Source: Tumebacillus amylolyticus (GTDB lineage: Bacteria; Bacillota; Bacilli; Tumebacillales; Tumebacillaceae). From it: 64,000 nucleotides of DNA. Positions 52,581 to 62,271 of this stretch are shown here, piece by piece. How positions within the stretch are numbered: position 1 is the first letter of the stretch; each line of letters starts with the position of its first letter. The notes under the pieces were generated by a model. The model saw only the letters and a program-made list of their open reading frames with translations, searched no databases and had not been told where the DNA came from. The stretch lies in the NCBI RefSeq assembly GCF_016722965.1, contig NZ_JAEQNB010000007.1, forward strand, positions 124,001 through 188,000. The letters are read 5' to 3'. Position numbers and translations under genes: made by a program.

Positions 52581-53579
52581 ATGGCTGAGGTCCTGTCGCA
52601 AAATGAAATCGATGCCCTTTTATCCGCTCTCTCTTCGGGTGAGCTCTCAGCAGAAGAAATCCGCAAAGAAGATACGGACCGCAAGATCAAAGTATACGAT
52701 TTCAAACGCGCCATGCGTTTTTCCAAAGACCACATCCGAAGCATCACGCGGATCTTTGAAAACTTCGCGCGCCTGCTTACCACATACTTTTCAGCCCAAT
52801 TGCGAACGTTTGTCCAGATTTCCGTTGTCTCTGTCGATCAGTTGCCATACGAAGAGTTCATTCGTTCGATTTCCAAGATGACCATCTTGAACGTATTCAA
52901 CTGCAAACCGCTTGAAGGAAAGTTCGTCATGGAGGTTCACCCGAACATCGCGTATGCGATGCTCGACCGCTTGCTCGGCGGTGCAGGGCTTGGGACTGAT
53001 GTCCTGCGTGACCTGACGGAAATCGAGATGACGATTATGGAACGCGTATTCGGACGAGCGCTCGACAATTTCGAAGAGGCCTGGAAAGGCGTCGCAGAGT
53101 TGGTGACAGAACTCGATCACTTGGAGGTCAACCCTCAGTTCTTGCAACTGGTATCGCCTAACGAAACGGTTGCCGTTGTCTCCTTGTCAACGAAGATCGG
53201 GGAAATCACCGGGATGATCAACATCTGTATGCCGCACGTTGTGCTGGAGCCGATCATTCCGAAACTCTCCACCCACTACTGGATGGGTACTTCGAAGAGT
53301 ACCAAGGACTTCTCTGAGGAATGGGAAGCCATCCGTCAGAACCTTGGGAAGACCCAAGTGCCGCTGGTTGCTCAACTAGGTTCCTCCACGATCAATGTGG
53401 GCGATTTCCTCGCCCTCAATGTCGGGGACGTGATTTCGCTTGACCAAGACGTCAAGGCAAAGCTCCAACTCAAAGTTGGAGAACGCTTGAAGTTCCTTGG
53501 ACAGCCGGGGACCGTACGGGGCAAAGTTGCGGTACAGATTTCACAAGTAATAGAAGAAGGAGTGGGCGCAGATGAATAA
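52581..53579 (+). CDS. fliM: Flagellar motor switch protein FliM
   Basis: C-ring protein that binds CheY-P through its N-terminus. The 332 residues begin MAEVLSQNEIDALLSALSSG (CheY-binding LSQ(N)EIDALL), have the middle CheC-like domain, and the C-terminal FliN-like SpoA domain (VGDVISLDQDVKAKLQLKVG). AAAGGAGGTGATGA precedes the ATG. Its end overlaps fliY by 8 bases. Confidence 0.97.
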   Translation: MAEVLSQNEIDALLSALSSGELSAEEIRKEDTDRKIKVYDFKRAMRFSKDHIRSITRIFENFARLLTTYFSAQLRTFVQISVVSVDQLPYEEFIRSISKMTILNVFNCKPLEGKFVMEVHPNIAYAMLDRLLGGAGLGTDVLRDLTEIEMTIMERVFGRALDNFEEAWKGVAELVTELDHLEVNPQFLQLVSPNETVAVVSLSTKIGEITGMINICMPHVVLEPIIPKLSTHYWMGTSKSTKDFSEEWEAIRQNLGKTQVPLVAQLGSSTINVGDFLALNVGDVISLDQDVKAKLQLKVGERLKFLGQPGTVRGKVAVQISQVIEEGVGADE

Positions 53580-54951
53580 GGATGTGTTGTCTCAACAAGA
53601 AATCGATGCCCTCCTTAGGCAGAATGGTGACGACGACGGCACTGACCCGAACTCGGATGATATCCGCTTGTCTGATTACCTGAGTGACTTCGAAACGGAC
53701 GCACTCGGTGAGATCGGGAATATTTCGTTCGGTACTGCGGCAACGGCGCTTTCGACATTGTTGAGACAGAAAGTTGACATCACGACTCCGAAAGTATCCG
53801 CCGTTCTCCGCAGCTCACTGAGCAACGATTTCCCGTTGCCGCATGTGGCGATCAAGGTGGAATATACGGACGGATTTATCGGTGCAAACGTCCTTGCGAT
53901 TCGCGTGGAGGATGCGCAAATCATCGCGGACCTGATGATGGGGGGCGACGGGACGACAGCTCCGTCTGAGCTCAACGAACTCCACTTGTCAGCTGTTGCC
54001 GAAGCCATGAACCAGATGATGGGTTCCGCTTCGACCTCAATGTCCACGATCTTCAATATGATGGTCAACATCACCCCGCCGATTGTGGACGTGATGGACT
54101 TTGATAACAAGCAGTCGGCTAGCCTGTTCCCGGATGACGAAGTGCTGATCAAGATTTCCTTCCGTCTGATTATCGGTACGCTGATTGACTCGCACATCAT
54201 GCAATTGGTTCCGGTGTCATTTGCGAAAGACATGATCTCGAAGTTGACGGGCGGCATGGGCGACAGTGCGGAGCCGGAACCCGCTCCGACACCTGCCCAA
54301 GCGATGCCGGAACCGACTCCGGTCGCGACCGCGGCACCTGTACAACCGATGGCTCAACCTTCGCAACCGGTCGCGCAGCCGATGTATGAGGCTCCTGTTG
54401 CTGCTGCAGGTGCGCCGGGGCACTACCCGCCGCCGCAACAGCAGTATCCGCCGCAACCGATGTACGCAGAGCAACAACCGCCGGCGGGCTACCCACCGTA
54501 TCCGCCGCAGCAATACCCGCCGCAATATGCGTACCCTCCGTACCCGCAGCCATATCCGCCACAAGGGTACCCGGGCTATGGGGACCCGGCTGCTCAAGCC
54601 ACTGGAAACCAACCGCGTCCCATTCAACAAAATGTCAATGTACAACCGGCTCAATTTTCTTCTTTCGATGCGTCCGACATTACTGGTGGACAAGGGAATC
54701 TTGACCTCTTGCTAGATATCCCGCTTTCGATTACTGTTGAGTTAGGACGTACGAAGAAATTAATCCGCGACATTTTGGAACTCGTGCCCGGTTCCATCGT
54801 ACAATTGGATAAATTGGCGGGGGACCCGGTTGATATCATGGTCAACAACAAGTTGGTCGCCAAAGGAGAAGTCGTGGTCATTGACGAAAACTTTGGTGTA
54901 CGGGTAACGGACATTATCAGTCCGGCCGAACGAGTTCGCAAATTACAGTAA
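53572..54951 (+). CDS. fliY: Flagellar switch phosphatase FliY (CheC-FliN fusion)
   Basis: C-ring component that also dephosphorylates CheY-P. The 459 residues start with a CheY-binding-like peptide DVLSQQEIDALLRQN, then the CheC phosphatase domain (about 35-230) with E/N centres in DALGEIGNISFGTAATALST and HLSAVAEAMNQMMGSASTSM. An unusual Pro/Gln/Tyr-rich linker (about 235-350) follows, then a FliN SpoA domain (about 370-459; LLLDIPLSITVELGRTKKLI). ATG is 8 bases inside the fliM end. The SpoA domain joins the C-ring. Confidence 0.95.
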   Translation: MNKDVLSQQEIDALLRQNGDDDGTDPNSDDIRLSDYLSDFETDALGEIGNISFGTAATALSTLLRQKVDITTPKVSAVLRSSLSNDFPLPHVAIKVEYTDGFIGANVLAIRVEDAQIIADLMMGGDGTTAPSELNELHLSAVAEAMNQMMGSASTSMSTIFNMMVNITPPIVDVMDFDNKQSASLFPDDEVLIKISFRLIIGTLIDSHIMQLVPVSFAKDMISKLTGGMGDSAEPEPAPTPAQAMPEPTPVATAAPVQPMAQPSQPVAQPMYEAPVAAAGAPGHYPPPQQQYPPQPMYAEQQPPAGYPPYPPQQYPPQYAYPPYPQPYPPQGYPGYGDPAAQATGNQPRPIQQNVNVQPAQFSSFDASDITGGQGNLDLLLDIPLSITVELGRTKKLIRDILELVPGSIVQLDKLAGDPVDIMVNNKLVAKGEVVVIDENFGVRVTDIISPAERVRKLQ

Positions 54952-54973
54952 TTAGACTAGGGGGAACCAAACA

Positions 54974-55336
54974 ATGTCTCACAAAATCTTGATCGTTGAC
55001 GATGCGGCATTTATGCGAATGATGATTAAGGAAATTCTCACCCGCAATGGCTATAACGTAGTGGGCGAGGCACAAGACGGCGCACAAGCTGTTGAAAAAT
55101 ACAAAGAACTGCGTCCGGACCTTGTCACCATGGACATCACGATGCCGGAAATGGACGGTATTCACGCGCTGAAGGAAATCCGTGCTTTCGATGTAAACGC
55201 ACGCGTTATCATGTGCTCCGCAATGGGTCAACAAGCGATGGTTATCGACGCAATCCAAGCGGGTGCGAAAGACTTCATCGTCAAGCCGTTCCAAGCAGAT
55301 CGCGTTATCGAAGCGATCAAGAAAACTTTGGGCTAA
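54974..55336 (+). CDS. cheY: Chemotaxis response regulator CheY
   Basis: Single receiver domain, 120 residues. Acid pocket Asp9/Asp10 (LIVDDAAFMRMM), phosphoacceptor Asp54 (VTMDITMPEMDG), Ser82 (MCSAMGQ) and Lys104 (VKPFQ). Phosphorylated by CheA, it binds FliM/FliY to alter rotation. AGGGGGA lies about 7 bases before the ATG. Confidence 0.97.
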   Translation: MSHKILIVDDAAFMRMMIKEILTRNGYNVVGEAQDGAQAVEKYKELRPDLVTMDITMPEMDGIHALKEIRAFDVNARVIMCSAMGQQAMVIDAIQAGAKDFIVKPFQADRVIEAIKKTLG

Positions 55337-55375
55337 ACGTTCCCTGAACGTCAACATTTTAGAAAGGGTGGGGTC

Positions 55376-56008
55376 ATGCGACCGACGATCACTCGTACTA
55401 TTACCACTTGGTCTGTTGCACTGAGTGTCTTCTGGTTCTCCTCCCCACCTCATGTGTTGGCGGTTGGCGAAAACGTCACAAAAGCGATTCAGGACAAGCA
55501 AAACGGTTCCACTCAGACGGTTCCGCCAACTGCCACCGGCGATGGTTCGCTCCTATGGTCGTTGTTGCAACTGGTCTTCGCCTTAGGAATCATAATTGCC
55601 ATCATCTATTTCTTGATTCGATTCCTTTCGCAGAGGACGAATCTCTCTCGCAACCAAGTGTTCCAATCGCTCGGCGCTCAAGCGCTTGGCAAGGATCGTT
55701 CGGTACACCTGGTCTCAGTAGGGGACAAGGTGTATCTGCTCGGGGTGGGGGATACGATTACACTGCTTGATACCGTAACGGATGCGGAATTGATTGAGCG
55801 CCTGCGGGAGAATGTCCAACAGCCGATCGTACGTCCCGTTTCCGGTATGCAAGACTGGATCAACCGCCTGCGCCCCAAAGCGAAAGCCCAGGCGGAAGAG
55901 ATCCAAGTAGAAGAATTGCCGTTTGACGCTGCTCTGCGTGAGAAGCTGAACAACTTGAAGGAAAGGCGTCAACAGACGGTCGACGATTGGCAGGATCCAT
56001 CCAAATGA
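55376..56008 (+). CDS. fliO: Flagellar biosynthetic protein FliO (FliZ)
   Basis: 210 residues. Signal-like hydrophobic start (about 10-27), a polar stretch, then one membrane helix (about 60-83, LLWSLLQLVFALGIIIAIIY) and the FliO cytoplasmic motif FLSQRTNLSRNQVFQSLGAQ, ALGKDRSVHLVSVGDKVYLL, GVGDTITLLDTVTDAELIER. It assists FliP ring assembly in the export gate. AAGGGTGGGG precedes the ATG. Last bases overlap fliP. Confidence 0.92.
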   Translation: MRPTITRTITTWSVALSVFWFSSPPHVLAVGENVTKAIQDKQNGSTQTVPPTATGDGSLLWSLLQLVFALGIIIAIIYFLIRFLSQRTNLSRNQVFQSLGAQALGKDRSVHLVSVGDKVYLLGVGDTITLLDTVTDAELIERLRENVQQPIVRPVSGMQDWINRLRPKAKAQAEEIQVEELPFDAALREKLNNLKERRQQTVDDWQDPSK

Positions 56009-56763
56009 AAAACTTGAGAATGCTCTTTCTCTTCGTCGTCATGCTGCTGAGCCTGATGTGGGCCCATCCGGCGCTTGCCGAAGGGACGGTCATCCCAGGG
56101 GTGAATATCGGAGTTTCGACTTCGGACAACCCCGAATCTGTTGCAACTTCTCTGCAGATCATCACCATCTTGACGGTGCTTTCCTTGGCGCCGTCCATCT
56201 TGGTATTGATGACCTGCTTTACGCGTATCGTCGTCGTGTTGGGATTTGTGCGCAACGCTTTGGCGTTGCAACAGATGCCGCCGACACAGGTTTTGGTCGG
56301 ATTGGCTTTGTTCATGACGCTGTTTGTCATGTATCCGACTTTCAACCAAATCAATGACCAAGCGCTTCAACCGTATTTGAATGGTCAACTCACACAAACT
56401 CAGGCCCTTACAAAAGCTGAGATTCCGCTGAAGCATTTTATGGCCAACCAGACCCGCCCGCAGGACTTGCAGTTGTTCTTGGATTACCGCAAGCAGGCAC
56501 TGCCGGACTCCGTCGAGGCGATTCCGCTCTCCACGCTGGTTCCGTCCTATGTCATCAGCGAACTGAAGACTGCATTTGAGCTTGGCTTCATGATCTTCAT
56601 CCCGTTTTTGATCATCGACATGGTCGTTGCGAGTGTGTTGATGTCCATGGGGATGATGATGCTACCGCCAGTGATGATCTCCATGCCGTTCAAGGTTTTG
56701 TTGTTTATCATGGTTGACGGTTGGTATCTCGTCGTCAAGTCCCTGTTAGCCGGTTATCAATAA
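56005..56763 (+). CDS. fliP: Flagellar export gate protein FliP
   Basis: 252 residues. Signal peptide (about 1-25), then four membrane segments with the family motifs LAPSILVLMTCFTRIVVVLG, FVRNALALQQMPPTQVLVGL, ALFMTLFVMYPTFNQIN and the C-terminal FEVGFLIFIPFLIID-like TAFELGFMIFIPFLIIDMVV. It forms the FliP5Q4R1 gate. ATG 56005 overlaps the fliO TGA; a TTG at 55987 is a less likely start. Confidence 0.96.
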   Translation: MKNLRMLFLFVVMLLSLMWAHPALAEGTVIPGVNIGVSTSDNPESVATSLQIITILTVLSLAPSILVLMTCFTRIVVVLGFVRNALALQQMPPTQVLVGLALFMTLFVMYPTFNQINDQALQPYLNGQLTQTQALTKAEIPLKHFMANQTRPQDLQLFLDYRKQALPDSVEAIPLSTLVPSYVISELKTAFELGFMIFIPFLIIDMVVASVLMSMGMMMLPPVMISMPFKVLLFIMVDGWYLVVKSLLAGYQ

Positions 56764-56785
56764 GGTTTTGGGAAGGGTGTTACGC

Positions 56786-57055
56786 GTGAGCAGTGATTTT
56801 GTCCTCTCGCTCGGTCAAAACGCCATCTGGACGATGCTCAAGATCTGTGCGCCATTGCTTGGGGTCGGCCTTTTGGTCGGGTTGATTGTCAGCGTGTTTC
56901 AAGCCACCACACAAATTCAAGAACAGTCGTTGCAATTCATTCCGAAGTTGATCGCCGTTTTTGCGGCCATGTTGATTTTCGGTCCGTGGATGCTGTCGCT
57001 GACCTTGGATTTTACACGTGGAATCCTTGGCAACTTAAGCTCGTTTATTCGATAG
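56786..57055 (+). CDS. fliQ: Flagellar export gate protein FliQ
   Basis: 89 residues, the standard length, with two membrane helices (about 16-40 and 50-75). Contains SVFQATTQIQEQSLQFIPKL, the family signature. GTG 56786 with GGGAAGGG 9 bases upstream is preferred over an in-frame TTG at 56768. Confidence 0.95.
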   Translation: MSSDFVLSLGQNAIWTMLKICAPLLGVGLLVGLIVSVFQATTQIQEQSLQFIPKLIAVFAAMLIFGPWMLSLTLDFTRGILGNLSSFIR

Positions 57056-57067
57056 GGGCGATGTCGG

Positions 57068-57853
57068 ATGTTAGATGTCGCACTGCAGTATTCACAGGTA
57101 TTCCTCTTGGTACTCGTTCGCATGTCCAGCTTCTTTTTCCTGACGCCGTTTTTCGGAACCCGGAACGTCCCGGCGGCCGCGAAAACGGGGCTGGCTTTTT
57201 TGTTGACAATCATCGTAACTCCTGCCGTCGCTGATACGAAGATGGGGGCCCTCTACTTGGGAGCCTCGTTTGCCGACTTGGTGCTGGTCTTGCTGAAAGA
57301 ACTGATGGTGGGACTGACGCTAGGATTGACAGCGGCGATGATCTTCGCAGCCGTGCAGGTGGGTGGGATGTTCATCGACCTTCAGATCGGCTTCGCGATG
57401 GCAAACGTTTTTGACCCGATGTCGGGAGCTTCGGCACCGTTGACAGGTCAATTTAAGTATGCACTCGCGTTTTTGCTGTTTTTGGGTCTGGACGGTCATC
57501 ATGGACTGATTGCCGCCATGCTGCAAAGCTATAACTTCGTGCCCATCGGCGCGTTTCAAATCACGGACAACCTGATGTCCGTGTTGATGCAGACGTTCTC
57601 GGCGATGTTCTTGTTGGGGCTGAAAATCGCCATCCCGGTTGTCGCAGCGCTTTTCCTAGTCGATTTCGGGTTTGCGATGCTCTCCAAAGCCGTGCCGCAG
57701 ATGAACGTTTTCGCTCTCGGGATGTCGGTTAAGACCATCGTTGGCGGTTTGATGATCATCTTCACGTTGCCGGCGTTTGTCTACCTTCTCCGTGGGATGT
57801 TCCATACGATGTTTGATCAGATGGACACTATCTTGCGGGTGCTGGGAGGGTAA
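57068..57853 (+). CDS. fliR: Flagellar export gate protein FliR
   Basis: 261 residues, about 6-7 hydrophobic helices. Family segments FFLTPFFGTRNVPAAAKTGL, LKELMVGLTLGLTAAMIFAA, QVGGMFIDLQIGFAMANVFD and the C-terminal LSKAVPQMNVFALGMSVKTI are all visible. ATG 57068 with AGGGGCG upstream. flhB starts 9 bases after its stop. Confidence 0.95.
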   Translation: MLDVALQYSQVFLLVLVRMSSFFFLTPFFGTRNVPAAAKTGLAFLLTIIVTPAVADTKMGALYLGASFADLVLVLLKELMVGLTLGLTAAMIFAAVQVGGMFIDLQIGFAMANVFDPMSGASAPLTGQFKYALAFLLFLGLDGHHGLIAAMLQSYNFVPIGAFQITDNLMSVLMQTFSAMFLLGLKIAIPVVAALFLVDFGFAMLSKAVPQMNVFALGMSVKTIVGGLMIIFTLPAFVYLLRGMFHTMFDQMDTILRVLGG

Positions 57854-57861
57854 CACCACAC

Positions 57862-58938
57862 ATGATTCGTCTGAATCTCCAGTTTTTCTCGGGCGAGAAG
57901 ACTGAGAAGCCAACCTCCAAAAAACGCGGAGATGCCAGAAAAAAGGGGCAAGTCGCCCGCAGTCAGGAATTTGGACAAGCGGCTGTCCTTCTCAGTGGTC
58001 TCTTCACGCTCAAACTGCTGTCCGGGTACTACATCGACCAGTTGACGCACATGTTCCAATTGAATCTCACCACCGGGTTGTACACGCAAATTACTGATCA
58101 ATCGGTCATTCCGTTATTTTTGCAAATGCTGCTACTCTTGGCCAAGCTCATCTTGCCGATTGCCGGCGTTGTGATGGTCATCGGTGCTTTCACTTCTTAT
58201 CTACAAGTGGGAACACTGTTTACGTTGAAGCCTCTGATGCCTGACTTCAACAAGATCAACCCGATCGAGGGGTTCAAACGCATCTTCTCGGCGCGCACGT
58301 TCGTCGAGCTTTTGAAATCGATTTTAAAAATGGCTGTTATCGGATTCATCGTTTACAGCGAATTGATGGGTGATTGGCAACGGGTTTCACAGCTGGGGGA
58401 TATGGGCGTGGTAGATATGCTCACTGTCGTCAGCTCTCTGGTCTACGGAATCTTCTGGAAAGTCGGCTTTGCGATGTTGGCACTCGCGGTCGCCGATCTG
58501 CTCTACCAACGCTTCGATTTCGAACGCGGACTCAAGATGTCCAAGCAAGAAATCAAAGAAGAGTACAAGCAGCAGGAGGGGAGCCCGGAAGTCAAGGGCA
58601 AGATCAAAGAGCGCCAGCGTGCCATGGCGATGCGTCGCATGATGGCCGACGTTCCGAAGGCCGATGTGGTCATTACCAACCCGACGCACTTTGCGATCGC
58701 TCTCAAATATGACCCGAATAACATGGAATCTCCGCAGGTGATCGCCAAAGGTGTCGATGAAACCGCCCAACGGATCAAAAAAGTCGCCCGCGACAACAAC
58801 GTGATCTGCGTCGAAAACCGCCCACTGGCGCAAACGCTCTACAGAACGGTCGAGATCGGGGATGCCGTCCCGGGAGAACTGTTCCAAGCGGTTGCCGAAG
58901 TGCTCGCGTATGTATACAGACTAAAAGGCAAGGTGTAG
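57862..58938 (+). CDS. flhB: Flagellar export switch protein FlhB
   Basis: 358 residues. Cytoplasmic start GEKTEKPTSKKRGDARKKGQ, four membrane helices, then the tail with the autocleavage motif NPTH at 273-276 (VVITNPTHFAIALKYD). FlhB switches export from hook to filament proteins upon FliK action. Complete for all key residues. GGGAGGG lies 11 bases before the ATG. A soluble relative of its tail is encoded at 18969. Confidence 0.97.
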   Translation: MIRLNLQFFSGEKTEKPTSKKRGDARKKGQVARSQEFGQAAVLLSGLFTLKLLSGYYIDQLTHMFQLNLTTGLYTQITDQSVIPLFLQMLLLLAKLILPIAGVVMVIGAFTSYLQVGTLFTLKPLMPDFNKINPIEGFKRIFSARTFVELLKSILKMAVIGFIVYSELMGDWQRVSQLGDMGVVDMLTVVSSLVYGIFWKVGFAMLALAVADLLYQRFDFERGLKMSKQEIKEEYKQQEGSPEVKGKIKERQRAMAMRRMMADVPKADVVITNPTHFAIALKYDPNNMESPQVIAKGVDETAQRIKKVARDNNVICVENRPLAQTLYRTVEIGDAVPGELFQAVAEVLAYVYRLKGKV

Positions 58939-58954
58939 GTAGGAGGGACCGGAG

Positions 58955-60988
58955 TTGAAACTCAAGGACTTAGGTGTAATCGGGGCTGTCATCGGAATTG
59001 TCGTCATGATGGTCATCCCTATGCCTACTTTTTTGCTGGACTTTTTGTTGATCATCAACTTGAGCATCGCCTTGACGATTTTGCTCGTGGCGATGAATAC
59101 CAAGGAACCGCTTGATTTTGCGATCTTCCCGTCCTTGTTGCTCTTGACTACGCTGTTTCGATTGGCTCTGAACGTGTCGTCGACGCGCTCGATCCTCTCC
59201 TCCGGAGAAGCGGGGGATGTCATCCACACCTTCGGGACATTCGTTATCGGTGGGAACGCGGTCGTCGGTTTTATCGTGTTCCTTATTCTCGTCATTATCC
59301 AATTTATCGTTATTACCAAAGGTTCGGAGCGCGTGGCGGAAGTTGCGGCCCGCTTCACCTTGGACGCGATGCCGGGTAAGCAGATCTCCATCGATGCGGA
59401 CTTGAACGCAGGTCTGTTGAATGAAAAAGAAGCACGAGAGAAACGTACGAAGATTGCACGCGAAGCCGACTTCTACGGAGCAATGGATGGTGCCTCGAAG
59501 TTTGTCAAAGGGGACGCCATCGCCGGGATGATTATCGTAGCGATCAACATCATCGCCGGTTTTGTCATCGGCGTGGCGATGCGTGGTGAATCTGCGACAC
59601 AAGCGATGCAGAATTACACGATCCTCTCGGTCGGTGATGGTCTTGTCTCGCAGATTCCGGCGCTGTTGATTTCGACGGCAACCGGTCTCGTCGTGACTCG
59701 AGCCGCTTCCGACAATAACTTGTCCGACGACATCTCCAAGCAGTTGCTCGCGTACCCGAAAATGCTCTTCATCGTCGGGGGCGTCATTGCCATGATGGGC
59801 GTGTTCACTCCGATCGGCGTCCTCAAGACTTGGCCGGTTGCCGGATTGATCGCATACGGCGGCTTCCAAATGCAGCGCTCCATGAAATTGGAAACCATCC
59901 GAGAACTTGAACAAGTCGAGGAGAACAAAAACGAAGAGGTACGCAGTCCGGAAAGCGTCATCTCGTTGATCCAAGTTGATCCAATCGAATTCGAGTTTGG
60001 GTATGCGCTGATTCCGTTAGCTGACGTCAACCAAGGCGGCGACTTGCTCGACCGCGTCATCATGATCCGTCGCCAGTTCGCGATGGAGATGGGATTGGTT
60101 GTGCCGGTGATTCGCATCCGTGACAACATCCAACTGCGTCCGAACGAGTATGTGATCAAGATCAAGGGTAACGAGGTTGCACGCGGCGAACTGCTGCTTG
60201 ACCACTACCTCGCGATGAGTCCGGGCTTCGACGATGAGAACATCGTCGGGATTCCGACCAAGGAACCTGCGTTCGGTTTACCGGCGCTCTGGGTTGCGGA
60301 CAACATGCGCGAACAGGCGGAGTTCTCCGGCTACACCGTGGTTGATCCGCCGTCTGTCGTGGCCACGCACCTTACAGAAGTCCTCCGCAAACATGCCAGC
60401 GAACTGCTGGGACGCCAAGAGACCAAGCAGCTCATCGATTCGCTGCGTGAAACCTACCCGGCGTTGGTTGATGAGGTTGTACCGAACCAGATGTCGATCG
60501 GTGAAGTGCAAAAAGTACTTATCAATCTGTTGCGTGAAAAAGTTTCCATCCGTGACCTCGTCACAATTCTGGAGGCTTTGGCCGACTATGTTGGGTATAC
60601 CAAGGATACAGACATTTTGACCGAGTATGTCCGCCAAGCGCTTTCACGTCAGATTACGAATCAATACAAAGCCGGCGGCGGTCCGCTCAAAGTGATCACG
60701 CTGAGCCCGAATGTGGAGAAACTGTTGCTCGACAACATCCAAGGTTCGGACCAAGGTACGTACTTGGCGCTCGATCCGCGCGTTTCTCAACAGATCTATC
60801 AGAAGTTGGCCGAACAGGTGCAGGTGGTGACGAACCTTGGACATCCGCCGCTCCTGCTCACCTCGCCGAATACCCGCATGCATGTGCGCAAACTGATTGA
60901 GCGCGTCTTGCCGGACGTGGCGGTGCTTTCCTTTAATGAACTCGATACGACCGTTGATGTTCAAAGCGGAGGGGTGGTGAACCTGTAA
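58955..60988 (+). CDS. flhA: Flagellar export gate protein FlhA
   Basis: 677 residues. About eight membrane helices (1-310), including the FHIPEP-like family segments FPSLLLLTTLFRLALNVSST and VRSKLADAR-type region KQISIDADLNAGLLNEKEAR, then a cytoplasmic domain forming the nonameric ring (FGLPALWVADNMREQAEFSG). TTG start at 58955 with AGGAGGG 8 bases upstream. Its stop shares bases with the flhF start (TAATG). Confidence 0.96.
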   Translation: MKLKDLGVIGAVIGIVVMMVIPMPTFLLDFLLIINLSIALTILLVAMNTKEPLDFAIFPSLLLLTTLFRLALNVSSTRSILSSGEAGDVIHTFGTFVIGGNAVVGFIVFLILVIIQFIVITKGSERVAEVAARFTLDAMPGKQISIDADLNAGLLNEKEAREKRTKIAREADFYGAMDGASKFVKGDAIAGMIIVAINIIAGFVIGVAMRGESATQAMQNYTILSVGDGLVSQIPALLISTATGLVVTRAASDNNLSDDISKQLLAYPKMLFIVGGVIAMMGVFTPIGVLKTWPVAGLIAYGGFQMQRSMKLETIRELEQVEENKNEEVRSPESVISLIQVDPIEFEFGYALIPLADVNQGGDLLDRVIMIRRQFAMEMGLVVPVIRIRDNIQLRPNEYVIKIKGNEVARGELLLDHYLAMSPGFDDENIVGIPTKEPAFGLPALWVADNMREQAEFSGYTVVDPPSVVATHLTEVLRKHASELLGRQETKQLIDSLRETYPALVDEVVPNQMSIGEVQKVLINLLREKVSIRDLVTILEALADYVGYTKDTDILTEYVRQALSRQITNQYKAGGGPLKVITLSPNVEKLLLDNIQGSDQGTYLALDPRVSQQIYQKLAEQVQVVTNLGHPPLLLTSPNTRMHVRKLIERVLPDVAVLSFNELDTTVDVQSGGVVNL

Positions 60989-62271
60989 TGCTCGTCAAAC
61001 GCTATGTGGTCAAGGAAATGCCGGAAGCTGTCGCGATGATCCGCGAAGACCTCGGCAAGGACGCGGTGATTCTCTCGACCAAGAAGATTCAAAGTCGAGG
61101 GTTTCTCGGTCTGTTCAGCAAGACACAAATCGAAGTGGTGGCGGCGGCCAACGAGGAAAAAACGGAGGAACGTCCGGCAGCTGCGACCATGCCGCGAAAC
61201 TTTGCGATGGGGGCTTATCAGCAACAGACTCGCCCGCAATCCGGTGGAGCAACCGCGACATTGGAGCCCTCTGCACCTTTTGTTCCCCAGGAGGTGCCGG
61301 AGCCTGTTGCGGCTGTGGCGGCGTTTCAAGCCGCCGTGTCTGCTCCGCCGCCGGCTCCTGCCTCGACTGTGGTCATGACTTCCGAGAAGGAAGACGACAC
61401 ACAGGTGCTCAAGGAAGTTCAAGACTTGCGAAAATTGATCCGCAGTCTCATCAACGCCAACGACACCAAGATGTTGCCTGAGTCCGTTTCCCGCGTTCGC
61501 AAACAACTTTTGGCAAATAATGTCGAAGAAGAACTGGTTGATGAGCTGATTGAACGAGGAATTCGCGAGTTTCAGGAAGTTCAGGACATCAGTGAGCAGG
61601 AATTTCGAGGTATTTTGACAAAATTAATACGTAAGGAGTTGGAGAAAGCCGGTGAACCGTCGCCGATCGCTCCAACTACCCGTGTCGCTTCGTTCATGGG
61701 ACCGACCGGTGTCGGCAAAACCACAACGATTGCGAAGCTTGCGGCCGGGCAAGTGTTGACGTACGGCAGGCGAGTTGGACTGATCACCACGGATACGTAC
61801 CGGATCGCAGCAGTGGAGCAATTGCGCACTTATGCCACGATCTTGAACGTTCCGTTGGAAGTCTGCTACTCACCCGACGACGTGCAACGCGCCATGGAGA
61901 GATTCGCCGACTATGACTTGATTCTCGTAGATACGGCGGGTCGAAACTACCACAACCGGCTGAACGTGCGAGAGTTGAACCCGTTTCTTCAGGCGCTCTC
62001 TCCGGATGAGACTTTCTTGGTGCTGGCCCTGACGTCCAAGTCGTCCGATCTATCGGACATCGTGGAGAATTTTGATCAGGTGCCGATTCAGAAGTTCCTG
62101 TTCACAAAGGCGGACGAAACCACAAGTTACGGCTCCATCTACAACTTGGTCGCTCGCCACGGTATCTCGCTTTCCTACCTGACCACAGGTCAGACGGTAC
62201 CGGATGACATCGAACTTGCATCTGTCCAGAAAGTAGCAAGTCTGTTGGTGGGAGAGAAGTCCGATGCATGA
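60988..62271 (+). CDS. flhF: Flagellar SRP-type GTPase FlhF
   Basis: Polar/positional placement GTPase, 427 residues. Basic/acidic B domain (1-60, with VKRYVVKEMPEAVAMIREDL), a Pro/Ala/Gln-rich segment (about 60-130), N domain, then the G domain: GPTGVGKTT at about 238-246, DTYRIAAVEQLRTYA, DTAGRNYHNR, TKADET. It acts with FlhG to set flagellar position and number. ATG overlaps the flhA stop and its own end overlaps flhG by 8 bases. Confidence 0.96.
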   Translation: MLVKRYVVKEMPEAVAMIREDLGKDAVILSTKKIQSRGFLGLFSKTQIEVVAAANEEKTEERPAAATMPRNFAMGAYQQQTRPQSGGATATLEPSAPFVPQEVPEPVAAVAAFQAAVSAPPPAPASTVVMTSEKEDDTQVLKEVQDLRKLIRSLINANDTKMLPESVSRVRKQLLANNVEEELVDELIERGIREFQEVQDISEQEFRGILTKLIRKELEKAGEPSPIAPTTRVASFMGPTGVGKTTTIAKLAAGQVLTYGRRVGLITTDTYRIAAVEQLRTYATILNVPLEVCYSPDDVQRAMERFADYDLILVDTAGRNYHNRLNVRELNPFLQALSPDETFLVLALTSKSSDLSDIVENFDQVPIQKFLFTKADETTSYGSIYNLVARHGISLSYLTTGQTVPDDIELASVQKVASLLVGEKSDA

